From: Streptomyces sp. 71268
Lineage (GTDB): Bacteria > Actinomycetota > Actinomycetes > Streptomycetales > Streptomycetaceae
Assembly: GCF_029392895.1 (NCBI RefSeq)
Contig: NZ_CP114200.1
Location: forward strand, 2,387,001-2,451,000
DNA length: 64,000 nucleotides
Reading direction: 5' to 3'
The notes below the pieces were generated by a model that worked only from the letters and a program-made list of their open reading frames with translations, searched no databases and was not told where the DNA came from. Of the stretch, positions 1 to 7,832 are shown piece by piece. The position numbers and the translations under genes were made by a program. Position 1 is the stretch's first letter; each line of letters opens with the position of its first letter.

Positions 1-384
1 CTCGAACGGGATCTGCAACCGTTCGGCCTGACGAACAACGACTACGAGATCCTGGTGAACCTCTCGGAGTCCGAGGACCACCGGATGCGGATGAGCGACC
101 TCGCCGCCGCCACCCTCCAGTCCAAGAGCCGCCTCTCCCACCAGATCACCCGGATGGAGAACGCGGGCCTGGTCCGCCGCGAGAACTGCGAGTCGGACCG
201 GCGCGGACTGTACGCGGTCCTCACCGACCGCGGCTGGGAGACGATGCGCGAGGTCGCCCCGCACCACGTGGCCTCGGTGCGGCAGCACTTCATCGACCTG
301 CTCGGTGCCAGCGGGATCGACGCGCTCTACGGTTCGCTCGCGCCCGTCGCGGAGCACCTGCGCACCCGACGCAAGATCGGCTAG
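1..384 (+). CDS. MarR-family transcriptional regulator (5' end outside window)
   Basis: The gene is open from the first base and lacks its N-terminus; 127 residues remain. The visible part has the MarR winged helix: a recognition-helix segment (SKSRLSHQITRMENAGLVRR) followed by the wing (ESDRRGLYAVLTDRGW) with the usual D-x-R-G turn. MarR proteins are dimeric DNA-binding regulators that often sense small phenolics or oxidants; no ligand can be read from this sequence. The C-terminal helices (about 85-127) would form the dimer interface. It ends just before a bidirectional hairpin terminator and faces a convergent nucleotidyltransferase gene. The family is secure; target and ligand are unknown. 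Confidence 0.9.
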   Translation, partial: LERDLQPFGLTNNDYEILVNLSESEDHRMRMSDLAAATLQSKSRLSHQITRMENAGLVRRENCESDRRGLYAVLTDRGWETMREVAPHHVASVRQHFIDLLGASGIDALYGSLAPVAEHLRTRRKIG

Positions 385-395
385 GGCTCGCGGTC

Positions 396-427
396 GGTCC
401 CGTCGGGCGGCCTCGCCCGACGGGACC
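396..427. terminator. Bidirectional hairpin terminator
   Basis: A perfect 13-bp inverted repeat (GGTCCCGTCGGGC, loop of 6, then its complement) lies between the convergent MarR and nucleotidyltransferase genes. There is no T-run, as is usual in Streptomyces terminators. Confidence 0.8.
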
Positions 428-449
428 CCGCCCAGCGGGCGAACAGCCC

Positions 450-1343
450 TCAGCGGGCCGCCTCGAACAGCTCCCGCGCCCGCCCGACCGCCCGGCCCAG
501 CGCCGCCGGCTCCGGGTCCAACCCGGCCACCAGCGCGTCGACCGGCCGCAGCCCCGCCCGCTGGAGCAGCCGCTTCTCGTTGGTGATCCACTCGCCCCGG
601 GCGGCGAGCACCGCGTGCGCGGTGTACGCGGCGGCGGTCGCCAGGGCCCCGGCCACCTCGGTGAGCTGACCCCGCCGGGCGTACGCGGCCTCGGCGTACG
701 CCAGCGTGTGGGTGGCCCGCTCGCGCCAGATGGGCGGGGCCGCGGCGCGCAGCGCCGCCGGGTAGGCGGGGCGGGGCAGGGTGCCGCGCAGCACCCGGTT
801 GCGGGCGAGTTCGGCGACCACCAGGTAGCTGGGGATGCCCGCGAGGTGGAACATCAGCGGCTCCCAGCGGAACCGTCCCTGGCGGGCCTCGGCCACCTCG
901 TGCTCGACGGCGCCCAGGTCCCGGTAGTGGACGTCCACCCGGCGCCCGTCCACGGTGAGCCAGGCGCCGCCGTTGAAGACGCCGCCACCCCAGTCGCCGA
1001 TCCCCGACACCTCGCCGGGCCAGCCGACGGCGCGCAGGTCGGCCGGATCGAAGCCGCCGCGGTAGTACACGGCCAGGTCCCAGTCGCTGTCCGGGGTGTG
1101 CGAGCCGTCGGCGCGCGAGCCGCCCAGGGTGACGGCCCGCACGGCCGGCAGGGCCGCGAGCCGGTCGGCGACATGGTCGAGGAAGGCACGGTCGGTGGCG
1201 TCGAGGCCGGGGGCGCCGTGGTCGGGGGCGTGGTTGTCAGGGGTGTGGTCGCCAGGAGCGTGATTGGCAGAAGCGTCGCGGCCGGGGCCGCCGTGATCAG
1301 CGGTGTCGCGGGCGTCGTGGTCGGGGAGCGGGGCGTCGGTCAT
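450..1343 (-). CDS. Nucleotidyltransferase-domain protein
   Basis: 297 residues from ATG 1343; the reading frame continues upstream, but that part is Arg/Pro-rich and not convincing protein. The first 45 residues are His/Asp/Gly-rich low complexity. Then comes the polymerase-beta-type signature GGSRADG...DSDWDLAVYY, the GS-x(n)-DxD pattern that binds Mg-NTP in minimal nucleotidyltransferases and antibiotic nucleotidyltransferases, and a possible third acidic residue in RRVDVHYRD. The C-terminal half is helical (HTLAYAEAAYARRGQ, AAAYTAHAVLAARGE), as in kanamycin-nucleotidyltransferase-like or DUF4037-like proteins. The substrate cannot be read; aminoglycoside, tRNA or protein are all possible. 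It sits downstream of the histidine kinase with 193 bp between. Confidence 0.75.
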   Translation of the reverse strand: MTDAPLPDHDARDTADHGGPGRDASANHAPGDHTPDNHAPDHGAPGLDATDRAFLDHVADRLAALPAVRAVTLGGSRADGSHTPDSDWDLAVYYRGGFDPADLRAVGWPGEVSGIGDWGGGVFNGGAWLTVDGRRVDVHYRDLGAVEHEVAEARQGRFRWEPLMFHLAGIPSYLVVAELARNRVLRGTLPRPAYPAALRAAAPPIWRERATHTLAYAEAAYARRGQLTEVAGALATAAAYTAHAVLAARGEWITNEKRLLQRAGLRPVDALVAGLDPEPAALGRAVGRARELFEAAR

Positions 1344-1536
1344 GGTCGTCCGATCGTCGAGGCGCCGACGGGCGCGAAGGCGAGTGGAGGGGCGAGGGGG
1401 TGCGCGGGGGCGCGAGGGGGCGCGGAAGGGCGGGCGCTCCTCGCGGCACCGCGGACACGTCGAGCGGGCGCCGGAGCAGGGCTCGTACGGCGCCGGGGCA
1501 TCGAGGCGTGTCAACCGTCACTACACGGTGTGGACG

Positions 1537-3228
1537 TTACCGGCCCGGCGCTCGGCCCGCGCCACCGGCCCCCCGCGCGCCCGGCGCGCCGGCCGGCCCC
1601 GCGCCGGGCAGCCGCACCTCGAAGCAGGCGCCGCCCGCCTCGGCCTCGCGCACCGTCAGGGTGCCGCCGTGCCGCGCCACCACATAGCGCGCGATCGCGA
1701 GGCCGAGCCCGGCGCCGCCGTCGTCGCGGCTGCGCGCGTCGTCAAGCCGTACGAAACGCTCGAAGATCCGCTCCCGCTCGGCCTCCGGCACGCCGGCCCC
1801 GTCGTCGGCGACGGCCAGCACCGCCCACGGACCCCGGGCGTCGTGCTCCCGCCGCACCGACACCTCGACCGCGCGCTCCGCGTGCCGCTGGGCGTTGTCC
1901 AGCAGGTTGCCCAGGACCCGGGCGAGTTGCCCGCGTGAGCCGCTGACGTCGATGTCGGCCAACTCGTCGGCGCGTACGGCGACCCGGTCGCCCACCCGCT
2001 GCGCCACCTCGTCGCGCACCAGTTCCGCCAGCGGCACCCGGCCGCGCACCGGCCGCTCCCCCGCGTCAAGGCGGGCCAGCAGCAGCAGGTCGGCCGCCAG
2101 GTGCTGGAGCCGCACCACGTCGGCGACCGCGCCCTCGGCGTCCAGCAGTTCCGGATGAGCCACGCCCACCTCGAGCTGGGTGCGCAGGCTGGCGATGGGG
2201 CTGCGCAGTTCGTGCGAGGCGTCCGCGACGAAGCGGCGCTGCCGCTCGACCGAGCCCTCCAGCGCGGCCAGCGTCTCGTTGGTGGTCACCGCCAGGCGCG
2301 CCACCTCGTCCCTGGCCTGCGGCTCGGGCACCCGTCGGGACAGGTCGGCGCTCGCGGTGATGGCCGCCATCTCGCGCCGGATGCCCTCCACCGGGCGCAG
2401 CGCGCGCCGGGTGACCAGCCATGTCACCGCCGCGACGACGGCGAGCAGCACCGGCAGCCCGATCAGCATCGCGCGGCGCACGGTGCCCACCGCGTCCCGC
2501 TCCGTGGCCAGCGGGGCGCCGGCGTAGACGGTCAGGGACTCGTCCAGCGGGGTCGTCACGCGGACGGCGGCGAACCGGTACTCCCGCCGCTCCCCGTCCA
2601 CCGTGGCGAAGCCCTCGTGGTGGGTGGCCCCGTCGTGGATCTCGCCCTGTCCGGGCAGCACCTGGCGTGGGCTCTCGCCGCGCTCGATGGCCTCGGCCGC
2701 CTCCTCCGCCGCGTCCTCGGCGGCCTCGTCGGCGGCCTCCCGGGCCGCGTCGTCCTCGGGGTCGCTGTCCTCGTCGGCCCCCGTACGGCCCTCGCCCTCC
2801 TCCGGGGACTCCCGCCCGTCCTGGCCGTCCCGCTCGTCGGGGTCGTCGTCGCGCTCGGGGGTGCGGCTGGGGGTGGGCCGCGCGGTGGGGGTCGGGCGCT
2901 CGGGCGGGGCGACGGCGCGCACGCCGGCGTGACCGGTGCCGGTGATCCGCGTGAGGTCCTCGCTCACGGCCCGTACCCGCCCGTCCTCGTCCACCACCTG
3001 CACCGGCGGGTCGTCGTCCAGTTCGAGGCGGGCGCCGGCGGCCAGCCGGGCCGCGACCTCCCGGGCCCGCACGTCCGCCTGCAGGGTGGTCTGCTCCCGC
3101 AGGTTGTCCCGGAGCAGGCCGAGCACGACGACGCCGGCCAGCACCAGGGCCACCGCGACCACCACGCTGGCGCCGACGGTGGCGCGCGCCCTGACCGACC
3201 CGAGCGCCCCGCGCACGCCCCTAGCCAC
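1537..3228 (-). CDS. Sensor histidine kinase with acid-rich extracytoplasmic insert
   Basis: 563 residues from GTG 3228, which overlaps the stop of the upstream response regulator by 8 bp (GTGGCTAG) and so implies translational coupling. Order: TM1 (about 18-40), extracytoplasmic sensor, TM2 (about 253-272), HAMP, DHp with the phospho-acceptor H339 (VADASHELRSPIASLR), then the HATPase domain with N box (NLLDNAQRHA), G1 (VADDGAGVP) and GLGLAIARYV. It autophosphorylates and passes phosphate to its partner regulator at 3221-3883. The sensor contains a stretch of roughly 75 residues (about 112-186) very rich in Asp, Glu, Arg and Ala. This looks disordered and is larger than usual for the family. 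The C-terminus ends in a Gly/Ala-rich tail. Confidence 0.93.
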   Translation of the reverse strand: MARGVRGALGSVRARATVGASVVVAVALVLAGVVVLGLLRDNLREQTTLQADVRAREVAARLAAGARLELDDDPPVQVVDEDGRVRAVSEDLTRITGTGHAGVRAVAPPERPTPTARPTPSRTPERDDDPDERDGQDGRESPEEGEGRTGADEDSDPEDDAAREAADEAAEDAAEEAAEAIERGESPRQVLPGQGEIHDGATHHEGFATVDGERREYRFAAVRVTTPLDESLTVYAGAPLATERDAVGTVRRAMLIGLPVLLAVVAAVTWLVTRRALRPVEGIRREMAAITASADLSRRVPEPQARDEVARLAVTTNETLAALEGSVERQRRFVADASHELRSPIASLRTQLEVGVAHPELLDAEGAVADVVRLQHLAADLLLLARLDAGERPVRGRVPLAELVRDEVAQRVGDRVAVRADELADIDVSGSRGQLARVLGNLLDNAQRHAERAVEVSVRREHDARGPWAVLAVADDGAGVPEAERERIFERFVRLDDARSRDDGGAGLGLAIARYVVARHGGTLTVREAEAGGACFEVRLPGAGPAGAPGARGAGGAGRAPGR

Positions 3229-3883
3229 GGTCCACCAGCCGGTAGCCGGCACCGCGTACGGTCTCGATCAGCCCGGGGCCCAGCTTGCGGCGCAGCGCGC
3301 TGACGTAGACCTCGACGATGTTCGGGTCGCCCTCGTACGCGAAGTCCCACACGTGCTCCAGGATGTCCGCCTTGGAGACCACCTCGCCCGCGCGCACGGC
3401 CAGTTGCTCGAGGACCGCGAACTCCCGGGCGGTCAGCGCGACCTCGACGTCCGCGCGCCGCACCCGGTGCGCGGCCCGGTCCACCGCCAGCTCCCCCACC
3501 CGCAGCACCGGGGCCGCTCCGGTGCCGCGCCGGCGCAACAGCGCCCGCACCCGGGCGAGCAGCACGACGTACGAGAACGGCTTGGTCAGGTAGTCGTCGG
3601 CGCCGGTGTCCAGGCCCTCGGCCTCGTCGTACTCGCCGTCCTTGGCGGTCAGCATGAGGATCGGCACCTCGTTGCCGGCGGCGCGCAGCGCGGCGCAGAC
3701 CGCGTAGCCGTTCATGCCGGGCAGCATGATGTCCAGCACGACCAGGTCGTACGTGCCCTCGCCGGCCCGGTGCAGCCCATCGGTCCCGTCGTGCACCACG
3801 TCCACGGCGAAGCCCTCCGCGGTCAGCCCTCGGGCCAGCGACAGGGCGAGCCGCTTCTCGTCCTCCACGATCAACAGGCGCAT
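3221..3883 (-). CDS. OmpR-family response regulator
   Basis: 220 residues from ATG 3883 (MRLLIVEDEKR); a GTG two codons upstream is also possible. The receiver domain has the acidic pocket E7-D8, phospho-acceptor D51 (LVVLDIMLPG), the conserved Thr (LMLTAKD) and the switch Lys (TKPFSYV). The C-terminal winged helix (VALTAREFAVLEQLAV ... YVSALRRKLG ... TVRGAGYRLV) is typical OmpR/PhoB. It is the first gene of a leftward operon with the kinase, 4-residue-scale overlap. The divergent PepSY gene 120 bp away and the TTCAGC repeats between them suggest it controls both directions. The signal is unknown. Confidence 0.95.
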   Translation of the reverse strand: MRLLIVEDEKRLALSLARGLTAEGFAVDVVHDGTDGLHRAGEGTYDLVVLDIMLPGMNGYAVCAALRAAGNEVPILMLTAKDGEYDEAEGLDTGADDYLTKPFSYVVLLARVRALLRRRGTGAAPVLRVGELAVDRAAHRVRRADVEVALTAREFAVLEQLAVRAGEVVSKADILEHVWDFAYEGDPNIVEVYVSALRRKLGPGLIETVRGAGYRLVDRG

Positions 3884-3906
3884 GCGCACAGCCTCGCAAA
3901 CGGAAC

Positions 3907-3946
3907 CTGAAGAGACCTTCAGCCGCCTTCAGCTTCCGTTCAGCAT
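3907..3946. promoter_or_regulatory. Candidate response-regulator binding repeats
   Basis: The divergent region holds three direct TTCAGC boxes at 3918, 3928 and 3939, spaced 10 and 11 bp, plus an inverted CTGAAG-4-CTTCAG at 3907-3922. Tandem boxes one helical turn apart are the normal binding pattern of OmpR/PhoP-type regulators. The repeats are seen directly; the assignment to the adjacent regulator is inference. Confidence 0.5.
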
Positions 3947-4005
3947 CGCCGCGCCAGTGTGGGTGATGTCAACGACCGGCCGAGCACCATCCGGGAGGAA
4001 CCCTC

Positions 4006-4527
4006 ATGAAGCGCAACCTCGTCATCGCTACCGCCGCCGCGGCGGTCCTGATCGGCGGCGGCACCGCGTCGGCGGTGGCCCTGACCCACGACGGCGACGA
4101 CGCGCCCGCCAGCCCGACCCGGGCCCAGGCCGCTGACCGGGACGACGCGGACCAGGACGACACGGGCCGGGCCCAGGGCGGCACCGACGACGCGAGCGAC
4201 GACCGGGACGCGCGGGATACACAGGACGTACGGGACGACAACGATGACCGGGACGACCGGGAGGACGCCGCCGAGGAGCGGGCGCTGCGAGGGGCGAAGG
4301 TCACCGCGCGGGAGGCCGTGGACGCCGCGCTGAAGGCCAGGCCCGGCACCGTGGTCGCGGCCGAGCTCGACGCGGACGACGGCGCCCGCGCGCTGTGGGA
4401 CGTGGACATCCTCGGCTCGGACGGCCACTGGTACGAGCTGACGCTGGACGGCGACACCGGCAAGGTGACGCACCAGGACCGCGACGACTCCGACGACCGC
4501 GACGGCCCCGACGACTCCGACGACTGA
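4006..4527 (+). CDS. Secreted acidic PepSY-domain protein
   Basis: 173 residues with an N-terminal signal peptide or anchor (MKRNLVIATAAAAVLIGGG followed by TASA, a likely cleavage site near 24). Next is a highly Asp/Arg-rich region of about 70 residues (DRDARDTQD, DDNDDRDDRE), then one PepSY domain (about 97-160: AREAVDAAL...WDVDILGSDGHWYELTLDGDTGKV) and an Asp-rich tail. PepSY proteins are extracytoplasmic and often linked to two-component systems or protease control. It diverges from such a system here, and both the kinase sensor and this protein are strongly acidic. That suggests a cation or cationic-peptide signal, which is inference only. Confidence 0.85.
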   Translation: MKRNLVIATAAAAVLIGGGTASAVALTHDGDDAPASPTRAQAADRDDADQDDTGRAQGGTDDASDDRDARDTQDVRDDNDDRDDREDAAEERALRGAKVTAREAVDAALKARPGTVVAAELDADDGARALWDVDILGSDGHWYELTLDGDTGKVTHQDRDDSDDRDGPDDSDD

Positions 4528-4775
4528 CGGTCGCCCCGCGGGCGCGCCGCCGCCCGGCGCACGCCCCGCCCGCGCCGGCAACCCGCCACCCAAGGGCCAT
4601 CCTTGATGGCCGTTCAGGACCCCCAGGTCCCCGCCCGTACCCCCGGGGCGGGGCCCTGGGCCGGCGCTCTCGTGCGGGCGTACGCCCCCCGTGCGAGCGT
4701 GCGCTTCAAGAGGGGCCGCGCGGGGTGCCCGCCGCCCCGCGACGGCCTCGGCGGGCCCCGGCGACAGCCCGTAGA

Positions 4776-4816
4776 GCCGGCGTGCGGGACCACCGTCCGG
4801 CGGCCCGCACGCCGGC
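4776..4816. terminator. Hairpin terminator between PepSY gene and meaB
   Basis: A 13-bp perfect stem (GCCGGCGTGCGGG and complement, loop 15) lies in the 296-bp convergent gap. The rest of that gap shows nothing recognisable. Confidence 0.7.
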
Positions 4817-4823
4817 CCCCACC

Positions 4824-5780
4824 TCAGCCCTGGGTCAGGCCCGCGACCAGTTCATCCGCCGCCGCGTACGGGTCCAGTTCGCCGCGCACGATGCGGTCGG
4901 CCAAGGCGCTCAGCCGGCGGTCGCCGCGCAGGTCGCCGATCCGCTCGCGCAGCGCCGTGACCGCGATCGTCTCGACCTCGCGGGCCGCGCGCCGACTCCT
5001 GCGCTCGGCGAGGATGCCGCGCTCCTCCATCCACGCGCGGTGCTTCTCCAGCGCCTCCACGACCTCGTCCACGCCCTCGGCGCGCACCGCCACCGTCTTC
5101 ACGATGGGAGGCCGCCAGTCGCCGGCCGCGCGCGCCTCGCCCAGGCCGAGCATGTGGTTCAGCTCGCGCACGGTGGCGTCGGCGCCCTCACGGTCGGCCT
5201 TGTTGACCACGTACACGTCGCCGATCTCCAGGATGCCGGCCTTCGCCGCCTGGATGCCGTCGCCCATGCCGGGCGCGAGGAGCACCACGCTGGTGTCGGC
5301 CTGCGAGGCGATCTCCACCTCGGACTGCCCGACGCCCACGGTCTCCACGAGGATCACCTCGCAGCCCGCGGCGTCGAGCACGCGGATCGCCTGCGGCGCC
5401 GACCAGGCCAGGCCGCCGAGGTGGCCGCGGGTAGCCATGGAGCGGATGTAGACACCGGGGTCGGAGGCGTGGTCGCTCATCCGCACCCGGTCGCCGAGCA
5501 GCGCGCCGCCGGAGAACGGCGACGACGGGTCGACGGCCAACACGCCGACCCGCTTGCCGATCTTCCGGTACGCGGTGATCAGCGCCGAGGTCGAGGTGGA
5601 CTTGCCGACGCCGGGCGAGCCGGTCAGGCCCACGACGTAGGCGTTCCCGGTCAGCGGGGCGAGCGCCGCCATCACCGCGCGCAGTTGCGGGGACGCCCCC
5701 TCCACCAGCGAGATCAGCCGGGCCACCGCGCGCGGCCTGCCCTGCCTCGCCTGTTCCACCAGGTCGGGGACGTCCACCAT
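4824..5780 (-). CDS. meaB: MeaB-type GTPase, methylmalonyl-CoA mutase chaperone
   Basis: 318 residues, the normal length for MeaB/ArgK. G-domain motifs in order: P-loop GLTGSPGVGKST, VDPSSPFSGGALLGDR (switch region typical of the family), ETVGVGQSE, and NKADREG for guanine recognition. MeaB loads and protects adenosylcobalamin on methylmalonyl-CoA mutase, linking succinyl-CoA and methylmalonyl-CoA. It follows the thiolase gene in the same direction (90 bp gap). The methylmalonyl-CoA epimerase lies just beyond on the other strand and a cobalamin adenosyltransferase at 27962. The mutase itself is not in the window. Propionate metabolism and supply of methylmalonyl extender units are the likely setting. 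Confidence 0.96.
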   Translation of the reverse strand: MVDVPDLVEQARQGRPRAVARLISLVEGASPQLRAVMAALAPLTGNAYVVGLTGSPGVGKSTSTSALITAYRKIGKRVGVLAVDPSSPFSGGALLGDRVRMSDHASDPGVYIRSMATRGHLGGLAWSAPQAIRVLDAAGCEVILVETVGVGQSEVEIASQADTSVVLLAPGMGDGIQAAKAGILEIGDVYVVNKADREGADATVRELNHMLGLGEARAAGDWRPPIVKTVAVRAEGVDEVVEALEKHRAWMEERGILAERRSRRAAREVETIAVTALRERIGDLRGDRRLSALADRIVRGELDPYAAADELVAGLTQG

Positions 5781-5870
5781 CGTGCCGTTCTCCTTGTCGC
5801 GTGTACGGACTGGGCCGGCTCGCTGGTACGGGCCGGCCCGGCGGAGCGGGGTGCGAGCGGGGGCCGCCCG

Positions 5871-7073
5871 CTACTTCTTGGGCACCCGCACGATCAGGGC
5901 GTCGCCCTGGCCGCCGCCGCCACACAGCGCCGCCGCGCCCACGCCGCCACCGCGCCGCTTGAGTTCGAGGGCCAGGTGCAGCACCAGGCGGGCGCCGGAC
6001 ATGCCGATGGGGTGGCCGAGGGCGATCGCGCCACCGTTGACGTTCACCTTTTCCGCCGAAACCCCGAGGTCCTTCATTGACTGGAAGGCGACGGAGGCGA
6101 ACGCCTCGTTGATCTCGATCAGGTCGAGGTCGGAGACGGTCAGGCCCTCCTTGCCCAGGGCGTGGTTGATGGCGTTCGAGGGCTGCGACTGGAGCGAGTT
6201 GTCCGGCCCCGCGACGTTGCCGTGCGCGCCGATCTCGGCGATCCACTCCAGGCCCAACTCCTCGGCCTTGGCCCGGCTCATCACGACGACGGCCGCGGCC
6301 CCGTCGGAGATCTGCGAGGAGCTGCCGGCGGTGATGGTGCCGGACTTGTCGAACGCCGGGCGCAGCTTGGCCAGGCCCTCGACGGTGGTGTCCGCGCGGA
6401 TGCCCTCGTCCTGGCTGAAGACCACCGGCTCGCCCTTGCGCTGCGGGATCTCCACCGGCGTGATCTCGGCCTCGAACAGGCCGTTCTTCTGCGCGGCGGC
6501 GGCCCGCTGGTGGGAGCGGGCGGCGATCTCGTCCTGCTCGGGGCGGCCGATGCCCAGGCGCGTGTTGTGGCGCTCGGTGGAGGCGCCCATCGCGATGTCG
6601 TCGAAGGGGTCGGTGAGCCCGTCGTGCGCCATGGCGTCCAGCATCTGAACGGCGCCGTACTTGAATCCCTCGCGGGACTTCGGCAGCAGGTGCGGGGCGT
6701 TGGTCATCGACTCCTGGCCGCCGGCGACGATGATGTCGAACTCGCCGGCGCGGATGAGCTGGTCGGCGAGCGCGATCGCGTCGAGCCCGGAGAGGCAGAC
6801 CTTGTTGACGGTGAGCGCGGGCACGCTCATCGGGATGCCCGCCTTGACGGCCGCCTGGCGGGCCGGAATCTGCCCGGCGCCGGCCTGCAGCACCTGGCCC
6901 ATGATCACGTATTGCACCTGGTCACCGCCGATGCCGGCACGGTCGAGCGCGGCCTTGATGGCGAAGCCGCCCAGGTCGGCTCCGGAGAAGGTGCGCAGCG
7001 AGCCGAGGAGGCGGCCCATGGGCGTGCGAGCGCCTGCGACGATCACAGAGGTAGTGCCGGTCGTTCCAGTCAT
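5871..7073 (-). CDS. Acetyl-CoA C-acetyltransferase (thiolase)
   Basis: 400 residues, full length for a biosynthetic-type thiolase. The catalytic elements are present: nucleophile Cys in [11 protein letters not shown] (most relatives have VCGSGL), His in [14 protein letters not shown], and the second Cys in [11 protein letters not shown]. The reaction condenses two acetyl-CoA to acetoacetyl-CoA, or the reverse in fatty acid breakdown. It is divergently transcribed from mce with a 141-bp intergenic region and followed by meaB, so it is probably part of short-chain acyl-CoA metabolism together with the 3-hydroxybutyryl-CoA dehydrogenase at 24461. Confidence 0.95.
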   Translation of the reverse strand: MTGTTGTTSVIVAGARTPMGRLLGSLRTFSGADLGGFAIKAALDRAGIGGDQVQYVIMGQVLQAGAGQIPARQAAVKAGIPMSVPALTVNKVCLSGLDAIALADQLIRAGEFDIIVAGGQESMTNAPHLLPKSREGFKYGAVQMLDAMAHDGLTDPFDDIAMGASTERHNTRLGIGRPEQDEIAARSHQRAAAAQKNGLFEAEITPVEIPQRKGEPVVFSQDEGIRADTTVEGLAKLRPAFDKSGTITAGSSSQISDGAAAVVVMSRAKAEELGLEWIAEIGAHGNVAGPDNSLQSQPSNAINHALGKEGLTVSDLDLIEINEAFASVAFQSMKDLGVSAEKVNVNGGAIALGHPIGMSGARLVLHLALELKRRGGGVGAAALCGGGGQGDALIVRVPKK

Positions 7074-7214
7074 GGTGCGGCCCCTTCGGAAGCGTCAGGG
7101 ATGTTAACGAGGGTTATCCGTCAATGTACTGAGCGGTACGCGACAGGTCACCGGCGCGAGGATGTGATCGCGCGCACGTTGCGTAATCGACCGTGCCGAC
7201 GGTGCACTGGGGGA

Positions 7215-7655
7215 ATGCTGACGAGAATCGACCACATCGGGATCGCCTGCTTCGACCTCGACAAGACCGTCGAGTTCTACCGTGCCACGTACGGCTTCGA
7301 GGTGTTCCACTCCGAGGTCAACGAGGAGCAGGGGGTACGCGAGGCCATGCTGAAGATCAACGAGACGTCCGACGGAGGCGCCTCCTACCTCCAGCTCCTC
7401 GAACCCACCCGCGAGGACTCCGCGGTCGGCAAGTGGCTGGCCAAGAACGGCGAGGGCGTGCACCACATCGCGTTCGGCACCGCCGACGTGGACGCGGACG
7501 CCGCGGACATCCGCGACAAGGGCGTGCGGGTCCTGTACGAGCAGCCGCGCCGCGGCTCGATGGACTCGCGGATCACCTTCCTGCACCCCAAGGACTGCCA
7601 CGGCGTACTGACGGAACTGGTGACCTCCGCCTCCCCCGAGCAGACCGAACACTGA
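7215..7655 (+). CDS. mce: Methylmalonyl-CoA epimerase
   Basis: 146 residues from ATG 7215; the frame is open far upstream but homology begins at MLTRIDHIGIACFDLD. It is a vicinal-oxygen-chelate fold with two beta-alpha-beta-beta-beta modules. Metal ligands are visible as His in IDHIGIA, His in GVHHIAFGT and Glu in GVLTELV. The enzyme interconverts (2S)- and (2R)-methylmalonyl-CoA, the step beside the B12-dependent mutase served by MeaB. It is a single gene with its own hairpin terminator, divergent from the thiolase. Confidence 0.96.
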   Translation: MLTRIDHIGIACFDLDKTVEFYRATYGFEVFHSEVNEEQGVREAMLKINETSDGGASYLQLLEPTREDSAVGKWLAKNGEGVHHIAFGTADVDADAADIRDKGVRVLYEQPRRGSMDSRITFLHPKDCHGVLTELVTSASPEQTEH

Positions 7656-7665
7656 CTCACCCCTC

Positions 7666-7697
7666 CCCCGGCCGGTAGAGTGCAAGCTCGGCCGGGG
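7666..7697 (+). terminator. mce terminator hairpin
   Basis: CCCCGGCCG pairs perfectly with CGGCCGGGG across a 14-nt loop, 10 bp after the mce stop codon. Confidence 0.65.
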
Positions 7698-7832
7698 CGC
7701 GGGTTGGGGGCTCGGCCCATGCTACGCCGATGATCTGACACCATTTCTTCGGAAGGGCCAGCCCTGTGCACCACCCGAGACCCGGGGCGGGGCAGGCCAC
7801 CGACGCGACCAGGGGACGGATGGGACCGCGCA

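Noticed and set aside
1504..1530. TTGACA on the minus strand upstream of the nucleotidyltransferase
   Set aside because: No acceptable -10 box at 16-19 bp; not called as a promoter.
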